DNA from: Bacillota bacterium
GTDB lineage: Bacteria; Bacillota; Clostridia; Lachnospirales; Lachnospiraceae
Assembly (NCBI GenBank): GCA_023414875.1
Contig: JAEZMV010000015.1
Location: forward strand, 248,001 to 312,000
DNA length: 64,000 bases
Direction: 5' to 3'
Part shown: positions 61,563 through 64,000 of the stretch, one piece after another
How positions within the stretch are numbered: the stretch's first letter is position 1
Layout of the letters: every line of letters begins with the position of its first letter
Notes under the pieces: generated by a model
Seen by the model: the letters and a program-made list of their open reading frames with translations, nothing else
What the model was told of the DNA's origin: nothing
Database searches by the model: none
Program-made: the position numbers and the translations under genes

Positions 61563-64000
61563 TTACACCCCTCTGATACGAAGGGGAAATGAAGGATCAT
61601 AAATAGAGTTTATTTTGATGGCATATGAGGTTTCCTCTAAAATATCCTGATCCGTAACATAATGAATGTCTAATAGACCTTTGGATTGATATCCGCTTTT
61701 CAGATAATTCATTTGTGACAAAGCTATACTCCAGCCCTGGAGCCAGTAAGACAACTGCTCTTTTTGCTCTTCGGTGCCATCAATGTGAAGGATCAAATCA
61801 ATATCACTGTTACACCTTGCGCAACAGTTATTTGTGCTTCCGAAGAGATAGATTCCCTTTACCCCAAAAGCATCCATGTCCATCTCCGCTGCTATTTGCT
61901 CCGCCATATAATGTCGCCATTTCCAGCCATAATCCTCTTGGTTTTCCTCTATATTCTCTGTTTCTTTCTGCTTTGGATTGGTCATATCAATAAGCTTTGA
62001 TGGAGAATCAAGGTAGGCTATCGCTTTTTCTAAATCAGCGCTCATCAAGATCACCAATTCTTTATTGACAGAGGTCTCTTCCACTTGAATTATCTTAATC
62101 ACATTACTTAAATATGCATAGGACTGAACCATATCAGCTAAGTAATTTTTATTGTTGGTAAAAAATGATTTATTAAAAATAACCTGATTGTCTTCCGGAT
62201 AGAGGGGAAGATATTTAATATTTTCTTCTACTAAATCCTGAAAAAAGTGAGTTCCAAATGAAAGCTCTGGCTGAAACTTTGACTCTTTCTCGGCTATTTC
62301 TATAAGCATAGCTGTATTATTAATATCTGAATAAGCCACTGGAACGCCAAGCTTAATATCACCACGACTTCCCCATCGTCCCGGGCCCATTAAAATAAAG
62401 CTTTTTCGAGGAAGGATACTATTAATGTGGCTTATTGCAGCTGCAATATTGATATAATCCTGATACTTTTCTAGTGCTCTATACTCCGCAGGATCCACAT
62501 ATACTACTGTTTTAATCCCGGTAACCTTTCCATTGGAAATATACTTGTCTGCTGTAAAAACTGTCTTTTGACGAGGTATGTCCGGTGGAATTGCTACCGG
62601 TCTATCATCGTGATTTCTACTCTGCGGACGGCATTGCAATAAGTAAAGGTTATCACCGTCACTGGCAAACTCAACATCAACCGGATACCCTAATTTCTCT
62701 TTTAACAGTACCAGCATAGACTGTAATTGTTTTATCATAGATGTATTTCTAATCAAATGATCAAAGGTAATGACAAACTCTTCTGACTTAAAGTCCGTCA
62801 CCAGCGAATTCACCCCAACCAGTATATCTTCCTTCAATACAGAAGCAACATGATTAATATATGGAATTTGACCTCCATATTCTTTGATCACCTGAGAAAT
62901 CGGAAGAGTTAAAAATCGATTATTTTCTACATCCAACACATCCATCTTCTGTGGTGAATATCTTAGTAAATCGACAGCCGTCCGATTAACCATAAGGTTT
63001 GGCTGCCCCGGTGATATTAGAATCGGATAATCATCTCCGATCCGGTCCACTGCTCTAGTACCTAATCCCATTACCATTCGTAGCAAACCATCCTCCCTTT
63101 TAATTCTGGGAGACCACCTGAGTTCATTATTGCTAAAAGCAACTCCTGCATAAAGCGGGAAGAACAATGGACCAACCTTCGTCCCTACCACCTCTTGAAT
63201 CATAATACCCATTTGTTCCGAACAATCGATTAAATTTCTTTCTTTTCGATACTGGATTGAATCCGGATTAAACAATGAAGCATACACTTCTAAAATACCC
63301 TCTACTAGCTGTTGCTGTCTCTCTGCTTTGGTCCCTGTATTAGTTATAAATAAGCTTTTGTATTTTCCGGAAAAGGACGTATCCACTTGATCTTCCAATA
63401 AGCTTGAGGATCGGATAATCAATGGCTTATTTTCGCAACTCTCCAATATTTGTCCCAGTTCATTTAAAATGTATGAAGAAAACTTAGAATTTTTCAACAT
63501 TTGTATGATTCTTGGATAGCTAGTCCGTATCTCTATCATATCCCGATATTTGTGTTCGTTTAATTCATCCAATCCATTGCGCCTAATCAAATTAGATAGT
63601 TCATCGGAGGAAATATACCAGGTCCGGGGGATTTTGATCTTGGAAAACTCCGGATTATCCTGTACATGAGAGGCTATTATTTGATTTGCAATAAAAAAGC
63701 CGGTCCCCTTCCCCCCTATTTTTCCAATACTTTTCGGAGAACAGATCACATTATCAAGAAGGTTACAAAGAGCTTCGATTGATATATATTTTTGGGCATT
63801 TGTTATTAGTAACGGTTTATCGGACAAGAATCTCTGTATAAGTTCCACTGTCAGCCATCGTTTCGTAGCTTCACTTACCATTTCATTACCCCTGACTGCA
63901 TTCATATATTGAGACAATGCATGGGTAATATCTTTTACATCAATATCCTTTTTATCGATTTTTTTAATAAGCTCATAGGTTTTCCCTTGATAAATCCATA
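61563..64000 (-). CDS. PEP/pyruvate-binding (PPDK_N) protein with C-terminal nucleotidyltransferase, cut by window edge
   Basis: The frame remains open past 64000 (the first codons seen spell WIYQGKTYELIKKI), so the 5' end is outside the window; 'MSQYM' at 63917 is only an internal TTG. Residues ~80-440 of the visible part are a PEP-synthase-like ATP-grasp ('IGKIGGKGTGFFIANQII', 'PLIIRSSSLLEDQVDTSFSGKYKSLF', 'YLLQCRPQSRN'); 'LMGPGRWGSRGDIKLGVP' follows. The catalytic His and PEP-binding domains of PEP synthase are missing. The last ~130 residues are a minimal nucleotidyltransferase ('YLFGSTNNCC...NSDIDLIL', GS and DxD). Substrate unknown. Confidence 0.82.
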   Translation of the reverse strand, partial: WIYQGKTYELIKKIDKKDIDVKDITHALSQYMNAVRGNEMVSEATKRWLTVELIQRFLSDKPLLITNAQKYISIEALCNLLDNVICSPKSIGKIGGKGTGFFIANQIIASHVQDNPEFSKIKIPRTWYISSDELSNLIRRNGLDELNEHKYRDMIEIRTSYPRIIQMLKNSKFSSYILNELGQILESCENKPLIIRSSSLLEDQVDTSFSGKYKSLFITNTGTKAERQQQLVEGILEVYASLFNPDSIQYRKERNLIDCSEQMGIMIQEVVGTKVGPLFFPLYAGVAFSNNELRWSPRIKREDGLLRMVMGLGTRAVDRIGDDYPILISPGQPNLMVNRTAVDLLRYSPQKMDVLDVENNRFLTLPISQVIKEYGGQIPYINHVASVLKEDILVGVNSLVTDFKSEEFVITFDHLIRNTSMIKQLQSMLVLLKEKLGYPVDVEFASDGDNLYLLQCRPQSRNHDDRPVAIPPDIPRQKTVFTADKYISNGKVTGIKTVVYVDPAEYRALEKYQDYINIAAAISHINSILPRKSFILMGPGRWGSRGDIKLGVPVAYSDINNTAMLIEIAEKESKFQPELSFGTHFFQDLVEENIKYLPLYPEDNQVIFNKSFFTNNKNYLADMVQSYAYLSNVIKIIQVEETSVNKELVILMSADLEKAIAYLDSPSKLIDMTNPKQKETENIEENQEDYGWKWRHYMAEQIAAEMDMDAFGVKGIYLFGSTNNCCARCNSDIDLILHIDGTEEQKEQLSYWLQGWSIALSQMNYLKSGYQSKGLLDIHYVTDQDILEETSYAIKINSIYDPSFPLRIRGV

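Overview
This window looks like a chromosomal segment of a low-GC, endospore-forming-type Firmicute. The closest feel is Lachnospiraceae (Lachnoclostridium/Clostridium phytofermentans-like). That rests on AT-rich DNA, strong AGGAGG-type ribosome sites, YesM/YesN-type sensors beside sugar ABC transporters, many AraC and GyrI-domain regulators, an ABC-F gene behind an attenuator, and terminators with long T runs. This is inference from gene style; no rRNA or tRNA gene is present to fix the taxonomy. Most genes lie on the minus strand.

Layout. 0-12.4 kb is mixed housekeeping and accessory DNA: a partial SIMPL-domain protein, a lytic transglycosylase, a chemoreceptor followed by an unusual ketoacyl-synthase III-like protein, a divergent EamA transporter/MocR regulator pair, a TraB-family membrane protein, a flavin-binding PPOX protein, an AraC regulator, TerC and a cupin. 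12.5-21 kb is dominated by RNA work: TrmO, a Dus dihydrouridine synthase, two DEAD-box helicases (one DbpA-like) and an RsuA-type pseudouridine synthase, interleaved with an MBL hydrolase, a FUSC-type exporter and a radical SAM protein. 21-23 kb holds an iron-sulfur aldo/keto reductase and a DUF4256 protein. 23.2-32.7 kb is a complete sugar uptake locus of the YtfQRT-YjfF (galactofuranose-like) type, with its own response regulator, sensor kinase and a second, probably sensory, binding lipoprotein.

33-50.5 kb is an accessory, stress- and drug-response-like stretch: an exported tandem DJ-1 protein, several AraC regulators (three with GyrI-like effector domains), a class C-type serine hydrolase, a short UvrA-like ATPase, a LysR/DinB divergent pair, a two-component system with an alpha/beta hydrolase, a kinase-like P-loop protein, a class D beta-lactamase lipoprotein, a pirin and a DODA-family dioxygenase. 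50.8-53.5 kb carries a tightly coupled methyltransferase-methyltransferase-radical SAM cassette of unknown product. 53.8-56 kb is an ABC-F gene whose leader holds a 42-codon ORF and an intrinsic terminator, the layout of antibiotic-induced attenuation. 56-61.3 kb holds an acyltransferase, an azoreductase, a bacterial staygreen homologue, a DUF4397 protein and a Na/Pi cotransporter. The window ends in a large PEP/pyruvate-binding-domain protein with a C-terminal nucleotidyltransferase, cut by the window edge.

Reading the gaps gave features missed by length-limited gene calling: a 50-residue zinc-ribbon protein (47632-47784), the ABC-F leader peptide (55793-55921), and two apparent decayed gene ends (a beta-helix protein at 57327-57458 and a short C-terminal fragment at 42400-42495). 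I saw no CRISPR array, prophage, intact insertion sequence, rRNA or tRNA.
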